In this document: piece by piece, positions 14,101 through 27,200 of the stretch
Position numbering within the stretch: position 1 is the first letter of the stretch
Layout of the letters: each line of letters opens with the position of its first letter
From: Lepturacanthus savala
Lineage: Eukaryota > Chordata > Actinopteri > Scombriformes > Trichiuridae
Assembly (NCBI GenBank): GCA_030544235.1
Contig: CM060464.1
Location: 37,872,280 to 37,936,279, forward strand
DNA: 64,000 nt
Reading direction: 5' to 3'
Notes under the pieces: generated by a model
What the model was told of the DNA's origin: nothing
Seen by the model: only the letters and a program-made list of their open reading frames with translations
Database searches by the model: none
Translations under genes and position numbers: made by a program

Positions 14101-14900
14101 TTTCAGTTGTGTTTCTACTGTGTTTTTGCTGTTTGTCTGCTATGTTTCTGCTGTGTTTCTGCTGTGTTTCTGTTGTGTTTCTACTGTGCTTTTGCTGTTT
14201 GTCTGCTATGTTTCTGCTGTGTTTCTGCTGTGTTTTAGTTGTGCTTCTGCTGTGTTTCAGTTGTGCTTCTGCTATTTTAGTTGTGTTTCTGCTGTGTTTC
14301 AGTTGTGCTTCTGCTGTTTTAGTTGTGTTTCTGCTGTATTTCTGCTGGGTTTCTACTGTGTTTCAGCTGTGTTTCTACTGTGTTTCAGCTGATTTTCTAC
14401 TGTATTTCAGCTGATTTTCCACTGTGTTTCAGCTGATTTTCTACGGTGTTTCTACTGTGTTTCAGCTGTGTTTCTACGGTGTTTTTACTGTGTTTCTGCT
14501 GTGTTTCAGTTGTGTTTCAGCTGTGTTTCTGCTGTTTCAGTTGATTTTCTACTGTGTTTCTACCGTGTTTCTGCTGTGTTTCAGCTGATTTTCTGCTGTG
14601 TTTCTGCTGTGTTTCTACTGTGTTTCTGCTGTGTTTCTGCTGTGTTTTTACTGTGTTTCAGCTGATTTTCTGCTGTGTTTCTGCTGTGTTTCTACTGTGT
14701 TTCTGCTGTGTTTCTGCTGTGTTTTTACTTTGCTTCTGCTGTCTTTTAGTTGGGTTTCTGCTGTGTTTCTATTGTGTTTCTGCTGTGTTTCTGCTGTGTT
14801 TCAGTTGTGCTTCTGCTGTTTTAGTTGTGTTTCTGCTGTATTTCTGCTGGGTTTCTACTGTGTTTCAGCTGATTTACTACTGTGTTTCTACTGTGTTTCT
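11160..14900. repeat. Satellite A block 2: 11-bp minisatellite
   Basis: Same 11-bp family as the first block. It is entered through a short linker at 11138-11159 made of GTTTATAGTA-like sequence, which joins the AT satellite to TTTCTACTGTG units; the same linker occurs at 16092-16113. The block ends at 14900 with the same bases that precede satellite B at 7391 and 21286. Internal variants such as TTTTTACTGTGTTTTTGCTC (about 11380-11470) are shared with blocks A1 and A3, which shows that larger segments were copied. No gene is supported. Confidence 0.96.
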
Positions 14901-16091
14901 GTACTTTATAATGTAGATATAATATACTTTATTATATAGTTAATGATGTACTTTATAATGTAGATTAGGATATACTTTATAATATACTTTATTATATAGT
15001 TAATGATGTACTTTATAATGTAGATATAATATACTTTATAATATAGTTAATGATGTACTTTATAATGTAGATATAATATACTTTATTATATATTTAATGA
15101 TGTACTTTATAATGTAGATATAATATACTTTATAATATAGTTAATGATGTACTTTATAATGTAGATATAATATACTTTATAATATAGTTAATGATGTACT
15201 TTATAATGTAGATTATAATATACTTTATTATATAGTTAATGATATACTTTATAATGTAGATTATAATATACTTTATAATATAGTTAATGATGTACTTTAT
15301 AATGTAGATTATAATTTACTTTATTATATAGTTAATGATGCACTTTACAATGTAGATTATAATATACTTTATTATATAGTTAATGATGTACTTCATAATG
15401 TTGATTATAATATACTTTGTTATATAGTTAATGATGTACTTTATAATGTAGATATAATATACTTTATTATATAGTTAATGATGTACTTTATAATGTTGAT
15501 TATAATATACTTTATAATATAGTTAATGATGTACTTTATAATGTAGATTATAATATACTTTATTATATAGTTAATGATGGACTTTATAATGTTGATTATA
15601 ATATACTTTGTTATATAGTTAATGATGTACTTTATAATGTAGATATAATATACTTTATTATATAGTTAATGATGTACTTTATAATGTAGATATAATATAC
15701 TTTATAATATAGTTAATGATGTACTTTATAATGTAGATTATAATATACTTTATTATATAGTTAATGATGTACTTTATAATGTAGATATAATATACTTTAT
15801 TATATAGTTAATGATGTACTTCATAATGTAGATATAATATACTTTATTATATAGTTAATGACGAAGTTTATAATGTAGATTATAATATACTTTATTATAT
15901 AGTTAATGATGTACTTCATAATGTAGATATAATATACTTTATTATATAGTAAATGATGTACTTTATAATGTAGATATAATATACTTTATAATATAGTTAA
16001 TGATGTACTTTATAATGTGGATTATAATATACTTTATAATATAGTTAATGATGTACTTCATAATGTAGATTATAATATACTTTATAATATA
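14901..16091. repeat. Satellite B block 2: AT-rich 48/47-bp satellite (short)
   Basis: This is a short block of the AT-rich satellite. Its first several hundred bases follow the start of B1 (7391) and B3 (21286) unit by unit, including the rare unit GATTAGGATATAC shared with B3 (GATTAGAATATAC in B1). Its end follows the end of B1, including the degenerate GTTAGTTTATAGTAG linker. It therefore looks like an internally deleted version of a longer block rather than an independent array. Confidence 0.95.
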
Positions 16092-16113
16092 GTTAGTTTA
16101 TAGTAGTTTATAG

Positions 16114-19100
16114 TTTCTACTGTGTTTCTACTGTGTTTCAGCTGATTTCCTACTGTATTTCAGCTGATTTACTACTGTGTTTCTACTGTGTTTCTGCTGT
16201 GTTTCTGCTGTGTTTCTACTGTGTTTCTACTGTGTTTCTGCTGTGTTTCTGCTGTTTCAGGTGATTTACTACTGTGTTTCTACTGTGTTTCTGCTGTGTT
16301 TCTGCTGTGTTTCTGTTGTTTCAGTTGATTTTTTACTGTGTTTTTGCTCTTTTTCTGCTGTTTCAGTTGATTTTTTACTGTGTTTTTGCTCTTTTTCTGC
16401 TGTTTCAGTTGATTTTTTACTGTGTTTTTCATGTGTTTCTGCTGTGTTTCTACTGTGTTTCTGCTGTGTTTCTGCTGTTTCAGGTGATTTACTACTGTGT
16501 TTCTGCTGTGTTTCTACTGTGTTTCTCCTGTGTTTCTGCAGTGTTTCTGCTGTGTTTCTACTGTGTTTCTACTGTGTTTCAGCTGATTTACTACTGTGTT
16601 TCTGCTGTGTTTCTGCTGTGTTTCTGCTGTGTTTCTACTGTGTTTCAGCTGATTTACTACTGTGTTTCTGCTGTGTTTCTGCTGTGTTTCTGCTGTGTTT
16701 CTACTGTATTTCTACTGTGTTTCAGCTGATTTTCTACTGTGTTTCTACTGTGTTTCTGCTGTTTCAGTTGTGTTTCTACTGTGTTTTTGCTGTTTGTCTG
16801 CTATGTTTCTGCTGTGTTTCTACTGTGTTTCTACTGTGTTTCTACTGTGTTTCAGCTGATTTCCTACTGTATTTCAGCTGATTTACTACTGTGTTTCTAT
16901 TGTGTTTCTGCTGTGTTCCTACTGTGTTTCTACTGTGTTTCTGCTGTTTCAGGTGATTTACTACTGTGTTTCTGCTGTGTTTCTACTGTGTTTCTACTGT
17001 GTTTCTACTGTGTTTCAGCTGATTTTCTACTGTGTTTCTAGTGTGTTTCTGCTTTGTTTCAGTTGTGCTTCTGCTGTGTTTCAGATGATTTTCTGCTGTG
17101 TTTCTGCTGCTTCAGTTGTGTTTCTGCTATTTTAGTTGTGTTTCTGCTGTGTTTCAGTTGTGTTTCTGCTGTATTTCTGCTGATTTTCTACTGTATTTCA
17201 GCTGATTTTCTACTGTGTTTCTACTGTGTTTCAGCTGTGTTTCAGCTGTGCTTCTGCTGTTTTTTAGTTGGGTTTCTGCTGTGTTTTTACTGTGTTTCAG
17301 CTGATTTTCTACTGTGTTTCTACTGTGTTTCTGCTTTGTTTCAGTTGTGCTTCTGCTGTGTTTCAGATGATTTTCTGCTGTGTTTCTGCTGTTTCAGTTG
17401 TGTTTCTACTGTGTTTTTGCTGTTTGTCTGCTATGTTTCTGGTGTGTTTCTGCTGTGTTTCTACTGTGTTTCTCTTTTTCTGCTGTTTCAGTTGATTTTT
17501 TACTGTGTTTTTCATGTGTTTCTGCTGTGTTTCTACTGTGTTTCTGCTGTGTTTCTACTGTGTTTCAGCTGATTTACTACTGTGTTTCTGCTGTGTTTCT
17601 GCTGTGTTTCTGCTGTGTTTCTACTGTATTTCTACTGTGTTTCAGCTGATTTTCTACTGTGTTTCTACTGTGTTTCTGCTGTTTCAGTTGTGTTTCTACT
17701 GTGTTTTTGCTGTTTGTCTGCTATGTTTCTGGTGTGTTTCTGCTGTGTTTCTACTGTGTTTCTACTGTGTTTCTACTGTGTTTCAGCTGATTTCCTACTG
17801 TATTTCAGCTGATTTACTACTGTGTTTCTATTGTGTTTCTGCTGTGTTTCTACTGTGTTTCTACTGTGTTTCTGCTGTTTCAGGTGATTTACTACTGTGT
17901 TTCTGCTGTGTTTCTGCTGTGTTTCTACTGTGTTTCTGCTGTGTTTCTGCTGTTTCAGGTGATTTACTACTGTGTTTCTGCTGTGTTTCTACTGTGTTTC
18001 TCCTGTGTTTCTGCAGTGTTTCTGCTGTGTTTCTACTGTGTTTCAGCTGATTTACTACTGTGTTTCTGCTATGTTTCTGCTGTGTTTCTACTGTGTTTCA
18101 GCTGATTTACTTCTGTGTTTCTGCTGTGTTTCTGCTGTGTTTCTGCTGTGTTTCAGGTGATTTACTACTGTGTTTCTACTGTGTTTCTGCTGTTTCTTTT
18201 ATGTTTCTGCTGTGTTTCAGATGATTTTCTGCTATGTTTCTACTATGTTTTTTTATGTTTCTGCTGTGTGTCTTCTGTTTCAGTTGTGCTTCTGCTGTTT
18301 TAGTTGCGTTTCTGCTGTGTTTCTACTGTGTTTCTGATGTGTTTCTACTGTGTTTCTACTGTGTTTCAGCTGATTTTCTACTGTGTTTCTACTGTTTCTG
18401 CTTTGTTTCAGTTGTGCTTCTGCTGTGTTTCAGATGATTTTCTGCTGTGTTTCTGCTGTTTCAGTTGTGTTTCTACTGTGTTTTTGCTGTTTGTCTGCTA
18501 TGTTTCTGGTGTGTTTCTGCTGTGTTTCTGGTGTGTTTCTGCTGTGTTTCTGCTGTGTTTCAGTTGTGCTTCTGCTATTCTAGTTGGGTTTCTGCTGTGT
18601 TTCAGATGATTTTCTGCTGTGTTTCTGCTGTTTCAGTTGTGTTTCTACTGTGTTTTTGCTGTTTGTCTGCTATGTTTCTGCTGTGTTTCTGCTGTGTTTC
18701 TGTTGTGTTTCTACTGTGCTTTTGCTGTTTGTCTGCTATGTTTCTGCTGTGTTTCTGCTGTGTTTTAGTTGTGCTTCTGCTGTGTTTCAGTTGTGCTTCT
18801 GCTATTTTAGTTGTGTTTCTGCTGTGTTTCAGTTGTGCTTCTGCTGTTTTAGTTGTGTTTCTGCTGTATTTCTGCTGGTTTTCTACTGTGTTTCAGCTGT
18901 GTTTCTACTGTGTTTCAGCTGATTTTCTACTGTATTTCAGCTGATTTTCCACTGTGTTTCAGCTGATTTTCTACTGTGTTTCTACTGTGTTTCAGCTGTG
19001 TTTCTGGTGTGTTTTTACTGTGTTTCTGCTGTGTTTCAGTTGTGTTTCAGCTGTGTTTCTGCTGTTTCAGTTGATTTTCTACTGTGTTTCTACCGTGTTT

Positions 19101-21285
19101 CTGCTGTGTTTCAGCTGATTTTCTGCTGTGTTTCTGCTGTGTTTCTACTGTGTTTCTGCTGTGTTTCTGCTGTGTTTTTACTGTGTTTCTGCTGTGTTTT
19201 AGTTGTGCTTCTGCTGTGTTTCAGTTGTGCTTCTGCTATTCTAGTTGGGTTTCTGCTGTGTTTCAGATGATTTTCTGCTGTGTTTCTGCTGTGTTTCTGC
19301 TGTGTTTCTGTTGTGTTTCTACTGTGCTTTTGCTGTTTGTCTGCTATGTTTCTGCTGTGTTTCTGCTGTGTTTTAGTTGTGCTTCTGCTGTGTTTCAGTT
19401 GTGCTTCTGCTATTTTAGTTGTGTTTCTGCTGTGTTTCAGTTGTGCTTCTGCTGTTTTAGTTGTGTTTCTGCTGTATTTCTGCTGGGTTTCTACTGTGTT
19501 TCAGCTGTGTTTCTACTGTGTTTCAGCTGATTTTCTACTGTATTTCAGCTGATTTTCCACTGTGTTTCAGCTGATTTTCTACGGTGTTTCTACTGTGTTT
19601 CAGCTGTGTTTCTGGTGTGTTTTTACTGTGTTTCAGTTGTGTTTCAGCTGTGTTTCTGCTGTTTCAGTTGATTTTCTACTGTGTTTCTACCGTGTTTCTG
19701 CTGTGTTTCAGCTGATTTTCTGCTGTGTTTCTGCTGTGTTTCTACTGTGTTTCTGCTGTGTTTCTGCTGTGTTTTTACTGTGTTTCTGCTGTGTTTTAGT
19801 TGTGCTTCTGCTGTGTTTCAGTTGTGCTTCTGCTATTCTAGTTGGGTTTCTGCTGTGTTTCAGATGATTTTCTGCTGTGTTTCTGCTGTGTTTCTGCTGT
19901 GTTTCTGTTGTGTTTCTACTGTGCTTTTGCTGTTTGTCTGCTATGTTTCTGCTGTGTTTCTGCTGTGTTTTAGTTGTGCTTCTGCTGTGTTTCAGTTGTG
20001 CTTCTGCTATTTTAGTTGTGTTTCTGCTGTGTTTCAGTTGTGCTTCTGCTGTTTTAGTTGTGTTTCTGCTGTATTTCTGCTGGGTTTCTACTGTGTTTCA
20101 GCTGTGTTTCTACTGTGTTTCAGCTGATTTTCTACTGTATTTCAGCTGATTTTCCACTGTGTTTCAGCTGATTTTCTACGGTGTTTCTACTGTGTTTCAG
20201 CTGTGTTTCTGGTGTGTTTTTACTGTGTTTCAGTTGTGTTTCAGCTGTGTTTCTGCTGTTTCAGTTGATTTTCTACTGTGTTTCTACCGTGTTTCTGCTG
20301 TGTTTCAGCTGATTTTCTGCTGTGTTTCTGCTGTGTTTCTACTGTGTTTCTGCTGTGTTTCTGCTGTGTTTTTACTGTGTTTCTGCTGTGTTTTAGTTGT
20401 GCTTCTGCTGTGTTTCAGTTGTGCTTCTGCTATTCTAGTTGGGTTTCTGCTGTGTTTCAGATGATTTTCTGCTGTGTTTCTGCTGTTTCAGTTGTGTTTC
20501 TACTGTGTTTTTGCTGTTTGTCTGCTATGTTTCTGCTGTGTTTCTGCTGTGTTTCTGTTGTGTTTCTACTGTGCTTTTGCTGTTTGTCTGCTATGTTTCT
20601 GCTGTGTTTCTGCTGTGTTTTAGTTGTGCTTCTGCTGTGTTTCAGTTGTGCTTCTGCTATTTTAGTTGTGTTTCTGCTGTGTTTCAGTTGTGCTTCTGCT
20701 GTTTTAGTTGTGTTTCTGCTGTATTTCTGCTGGGTTTCTACTGTGTTTCAGCTGTGTTTCTACTGTGTTTCAGCTGATTTTCTACTGTATTTCAGCTGAT
20801 TTTCCACTGTGTTTCAGCTGATTTTCTACGGTGTTTCTACTGTGTTTCAGCTGTGTTTCTACTGTGTTTTTACTGTGTTTCTGCTGTGTTTCAGTTGTGT
20901 TTCAGCTGTGTTTCTGCTGTTTCAGTTGATTTTCTACTGTGTTTCTACCGTGTTTCTGCTGTGTTTCAGCTGATTTTCTGCTGTCTTTCTGCTGTGTTTC
21001 TACTGTGTTTCTGCTGTGTTTCTGCTGTGTTTTTACTGTGTTTCAGCTGATTTTCTGCTGTGTTTCTGCTGTGTTTCTACTGTGTTTCTGCTGTGTTTCT
21101 GCTGTGTTTTTACTTTGCTTCTGCTGTCTTTTAGTTGGGTTTCTGCTGTGTTTCTATTGTGTTTCTGCTGTGTTTCTGCTGTGTTTCAGTTGTGCTTCTG
21201 CTGTTTTAGTTGTGTTTCTGCTGTATTTCTGCTGGGTTTCTACTGTGTTTCAGCTGATTTACTACTGTGTTTCTACTGTGTTTCT
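16114..21285. repeat. Satellite A block 3: 11-bp minisatellite
   Basis: Same 11-bp family. Its first part follows block A2 with an offset of 4954 bases and its last part precedes an A-to-B junction identical in layout to those at 7391 and 14901. It contains a further tandem duplication with a 597-bp period (see the entry at 19084). No stop-free frame here has features of a real protein. Confidence 0.96.
19084..20874. repeat. 597-bp higher-order repeat inside satellite A
   Basis: The marker TTTCTACCGTGTTTCTGCTG and its surroundings recur at 19084, 19681 and 20278, exactly 597 bases apart. The first two copies translate to identical 148-residue peptides in the same frame; the third carries an extra 75 bases. 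Related single copies lie at about 13926 and 7044. This is a recent tandem amplification of a block of about 54 basic units. Confidence 0.9.
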
Positions 21286-24200
21286 GTACTTTATAATGTA
21301 GATATAATATACTTTATTATATAGTTAATGATGTACTTTATAATGTAGATTAGGATATACTTTATAATATACTTTATTATATAGTTAATGATGTACTTTA
21401 TAATGTAGATATAATATACTTTATAATATAGTTAATGATGTACTTTATAATGTAGATATAATATACTTTATTATATATTTAATGATGTACTTTATAATGT
21501 AGATATAATATACTTTATAATATAGTTAATGATGTACTTTATAATGTAGATATAATATACTTTATAATATAGTTAATGATGTACTTTATAATGTAGATTA
21601 TAATATACTTTATTATATAGTTAATGATATACTTTATAATGTAGATTATAATATACTTTATAATATAGTTAATGATGTACTTTATAATGTAGATTATAAT
21701 TTACTTTATTATATAGTTAATGATGTACTTTACAATGTAGATTATAATATACTTTATTATATAGTTAATGATGTACTTCATAATGTTGATTATAATATAC
21801 TTTGTTATATAGTTAATGATGTACTTTATAATGTAGATATAATATACTTTATTATATAGTTAATGATGTACTTTATAATGTAGATATAATATACTTTGTT
21901 ATATAGTTAATGATGTACTTTATAATGTAGATATAACATACTTTATTATATAGTTAATGATGTACTTTATAATGTTGATTATAATATACTTTATAATATA
22001 GTTAATGATGTACTTTATAATGTAGATTATAATATACTTTATTATATAGTTAATGATGGACTTTATAATGTTGATTATAATATACTTTGTTATATAGTTA
22101 ATGATGTACTTTATAATGTAGATATAATATACTTTATTATATAGTTAATGATGTACTTTATAATGTAGATATAATATACTTTATTATATAGTTAATGATG
22201 TACTTTATAATGTAGATTATAATATACTTTATAATATAGTTAATGATGTACTTAATAATGTAGATTATAATATACTTTATAATATAGTTAATGATGTACT
22301 TTATATTGTAGATATAATATACTTTATTATATAGTTAATGATGTACTTTATAATGTAGATTATAATATACTTTATAATATAGTTAATGATGTACTTTATA
22401 ATGTAGATTATAATATACTTTATAATATAGTTAATGATGTACTTTATAATGTAGATTATAATATACTTTATCATATAGTTAATGATGGACTTTATAATGT
22501 AGATATAATATACTTTATCATATAGTTAATGATGTACTTTATAATGTAGATTATAATATACTTTATAATATAGTTAATGATGTACTTTATAATGAAGATT
22601 ATAATATACTTTATTATATAGTTAATGATGTACTTTTATAATGTAGATATAATATACTTTATAATATACTTCATTATATAGTTAATGACGTAGTTTATAA
22701 TGTAGATTATAATATACTTTATTATATAGTTAATGATGTACTTTATAATGTAGATTATAATATACTTTATAATATAGTTAATGATGTACTTCATAATGTA
22801 GATATAATATACTTTGTTACATAGTTAATGATGTACTTTATAATGTAGATATAATATACTTTATTATATAGTTAATGATGTACTTTATAATGTAGATATA
22901 ATATACTTTATTATATAGTTAATGATGTACTTTATAATGTAGATATAATATACTTTATTATATAGTTAATGATGTACTTTATAATGTAGATATAATATAC
23001 TCTATTATATAGTAAATGATGTACTTTATAATGTAGATATAATATACTTTATAATATAGTTAATGATGTACTTTATAATGTGGATTATAATATACTTTAT
23101 CATATAGTTAATGATGTACTTTATAATGTAGATTATAATATACTTTATAATATAGTTAATGATGTACTTTATAATGTAGATTATAATATAATTTATTATA
23201 TAGTTAATGATGTACTTTATAATGTAGATATGATATACTTTATTATATAGTAAATGATGTACTTTATAATGTAGATATAATATACTTTATAATATAGTTA
23301 ATGATTTACTTTATAATGTAGATTATAATATAATTTATAATATAGTTAATGATGTACTTTATAATGTAGATTATAATATACTTTATAATATAGTTAATGA
23401 TGTACTTAATAATGTAGATTATAATATACTTTATAATATAGTTCATGATGTACTTCATAATGTAGATTATAATATACTTTATTATATAGCTAATGATGTA
23501 CTTTATAATGTTGATTATAATATACTTTATTATATAGTTAATGATGTACTTTACAATGTAGATTATAATATACTTTATAATATAGTTAATGATGTACTTT
23601 ATAATGTAGATTATAATATACTTTATCATATAGTTAATGATGTACTTAATAATGTAGATTATAATATACTTCATCATATAGTTAATGATGTACTTCATAA
23701 TGTAGATATAATATACTTTATTATATAGTTAATGACGTAGTTTATAATGTAGATTATAATATACTTTATTATATAGTTAATGATGTACTTTATAATGTAG
23801 ATTATAATATACTTTATAATATAGTTAATGATGTACTTTATAATGTAGATTATAATATACTTTATTATATAGTAAATGATGTACTTTATAATGTAGATAT
23901 AATATACTTTATTATATAGTTAATGATGTACTTCATAATGTAGATATAATATACTTTATTATATAGTTAATGATGTACTTTATAATATAGATTAAAATAT
24001 ACTTTATAATATAGTTAATGATGTTCTTTATAATGTAGATTATAATATACTTTATTATATAGTTAATGATGTACTTTATAATGTAGATTATAATATACTT
24101 TATAATATGGTTAATGATGTACTTTATAATGTAGATCATAATATACTTTATAATATAGTTAATGATGTACTTTATAATGTAGATATAATATACTTTATTA

Positions 24201-27200
24201 TATAGTAAATGATGTACTTTATAATGTAGATATAATATACTTTATAATATAGTTAATGATGTACTTTATAATGTGGATTATAATATACTTTATAATATAG
24301 TTAATGATGTACTTCATAATGTAGATTATAATATACGTTATTATATAGTTAATGATGGACTTCATAATGTAGATTATAATATACTTTATAATATAGTTAA
24401 TGATGTACTTAATAATGTAGATTATAATATACTTTATAATATAGTTCATGATGTACTTCATAATGTAGATTATAATATACTTTATAATATAGTTAATGAT
24501 GTACTTAATAATGTAGATTATAATATACTTTATAATATAGTTCATGATGTACTTCATAATGTAGATTATAATATACTTTATTATATAGTTAATGATGTAC
24601 TTAATAATGTAGATTATAATATACTTTATTATATAGCTAATGATGTACTTTATAACGTAGATATAATATACTTTATTAAATAGTTAATGACGTAGTTTAT
24701 AATGTAGATTATAATATACTTTATTATATAGTTAATGATGTACTTTATAATGTGGATTATAATATACTTTATAATATAGTTAATGATGTACTTTATAACG
24801 TAGATATAATATACTTTATTAAATAGTTAATGACGTAGTTTATAATGTAGATTATAATATACTTTATTATATAGTTAATGATGTTCTTTATAATGTAGAT
24901 TATAATATACTTTATTATATAGTTAATGATGTACTTTATAATGTAGATTATAATATACTTTATAATATAGTTGATGATGTATTTTATAATGTAGATCATA
25001 ATATACTTTATAATATAGTTAATGATGTACTTTATAATGTGGATTATAATATACTTTATCATATAGTTAATGATGTACTTTATAATGTAGATTATAATAT
25101 ACTTTATTATATAGTTAATGATGTACTTCATAATGTAGATTATAATATACTTTATTATATAGTTAATGATGGACTTCATAATGTAGATTATAATATACTT
25201 TATAATATAGTTAATGATGTACTTAATAATGTAGATTATAATATACTTTATAATATAGTTCATGATGTACTTCATAATGCAGATTATAATATACTTTATA
25301 ATATAGTTAATGATGTACTTTATAACGTAGATATAATATACTTTATTATATAGTTAATGACGTAGTTTATAATGTAGATTATAATATACTTTATTATATA
25401 GTTAATGATGTACTGTGGATTATAATATACTTTATAATATAGTTAATGATGTACTTTATAATGTAGATATAATATACTTTATAATATAGTTAATGATGTA
25501 CTTTATAATGTAGATTATAATATACTTTATTACATAGTTAATGACGTAGTTTATAATGTAGATTATAATATACTTTATTATATAGTTAATGATGTAGTTT
25601 ATAATGTAGATTATAATATACTTTATTATATAGTTAATGATGTACTTTATAATGTAGATTATAATATACTTTATTATATAGTTAATGATGTACTTTATAA
25701 TGTAGATTATAATATACTTTATTATATAGTTAATGATGTACTTAATAATGTAGATTATAATATACTTTATAATATAGTTAATGATGTAATTTATAATGTA
25801 GATCATAATATACTTTATAATATAGTTAATGATGTACTTCATAATGTAGATATAATATACTTTATTATATAGTTAATGATGTACTTTATAATATAGATTA
25901 AAATATACTTTATAATATAGTTAATGATGTTCTTTATAATGTAGATTATAATATACTTTATTATATAGTTAATGATGTACTTTATAATGTAGATTATAAT
26001 ATACTTTATAATATAGTTAATGATGTACTTTATAATGTAGATCATAATATACTTTATAATATAGTTAATGATGTACTTTATAATGTGGATTATAATATAC
26101 TTTATTATATAGTTAATGATGTACTTCATAATGTACATTATAATATACGTTATTATATAGTTAATGATGGACTTCATAATGTAGATTATAATATACTTTA
26201 TAATATAGTTAATGATGTACTTAATAATGTAGATTATAATATACTTTATAATATAGTTCATGATGTACTTCATAATGTAGATTATAATATACTTTATAAT
26301 ATAGTTAATGATGGACTTAATAATGTAGATTATAATATACTTTATAATATAGTTCATGATGTACTTCATAATGTAGATTATAATATACTTTATTATATAG
26401 TTAATGATGTACTTAATAATGTAGATTATAATATACTTTATAATATAGTTAATGATGTACTTTATAACGTAGATATAATATACTTTATTATATAGTTAAT
26501 GATGGACTTTATAATGTAGATATAATATACTTTATAATATAGTTAATGATGTACTTTATAATGTAGATATAATATACTTTATAATATAGTTAATGATGTA
26601 CTTTATAATGTAGATTATAATATACTTTATTATATAGTAAATGATGTACTTTATAATGTAGATTATAATATACTTTATAATATAGTTAATGATGTACTTT
26701 ATAATGTAGTTTATAATATACTTTATTATATAGTTAATGATATACTTTATAATGTAGATTATAATATACTTTATAATATAGTTAATGATGTACTTTATAA
26801 TGTAGATTATAATTTACTTTATTAGATAGTTAATGATGTACTTTACAATGTAAATTATAATATACTTTATTATATAGTTAATGATGTACTTTATAATGTT
26901 GATTATAATATACTTTATAATATAGTTAATGATGTACTTTATAATGTAGATTATAATATACTTTATAATATACTTCATAATATAGTTAATGATGTACTTT
27001 ATAATGTAGATTATAATATACTTTATAATATAGTTAATGATGTACTTTATAATGTAGATATAATATACTTTATTATATAGTTAATGACGTAGTTTATAAT
27101 GTAGATTATAATATACTTTATTATATAGTTAATGATGTACTTTATAATGTAGATTATAATATACTTTATTATATAGTTAATGATGTACTTTATAATGTAG

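Noticed and set aside
1..21285. Many open frames of 60-250 residues rich in Cys, Phe, Leu and Val on the + strand (and one of 213 residues on the - strand at 3067-3708)
   Set aside because: They follow directly from a stop-free 11-bp unit read in shifting frames. Overlapping frames on the same DNA are all open, and none has a conserved domain or plausible gene structure.
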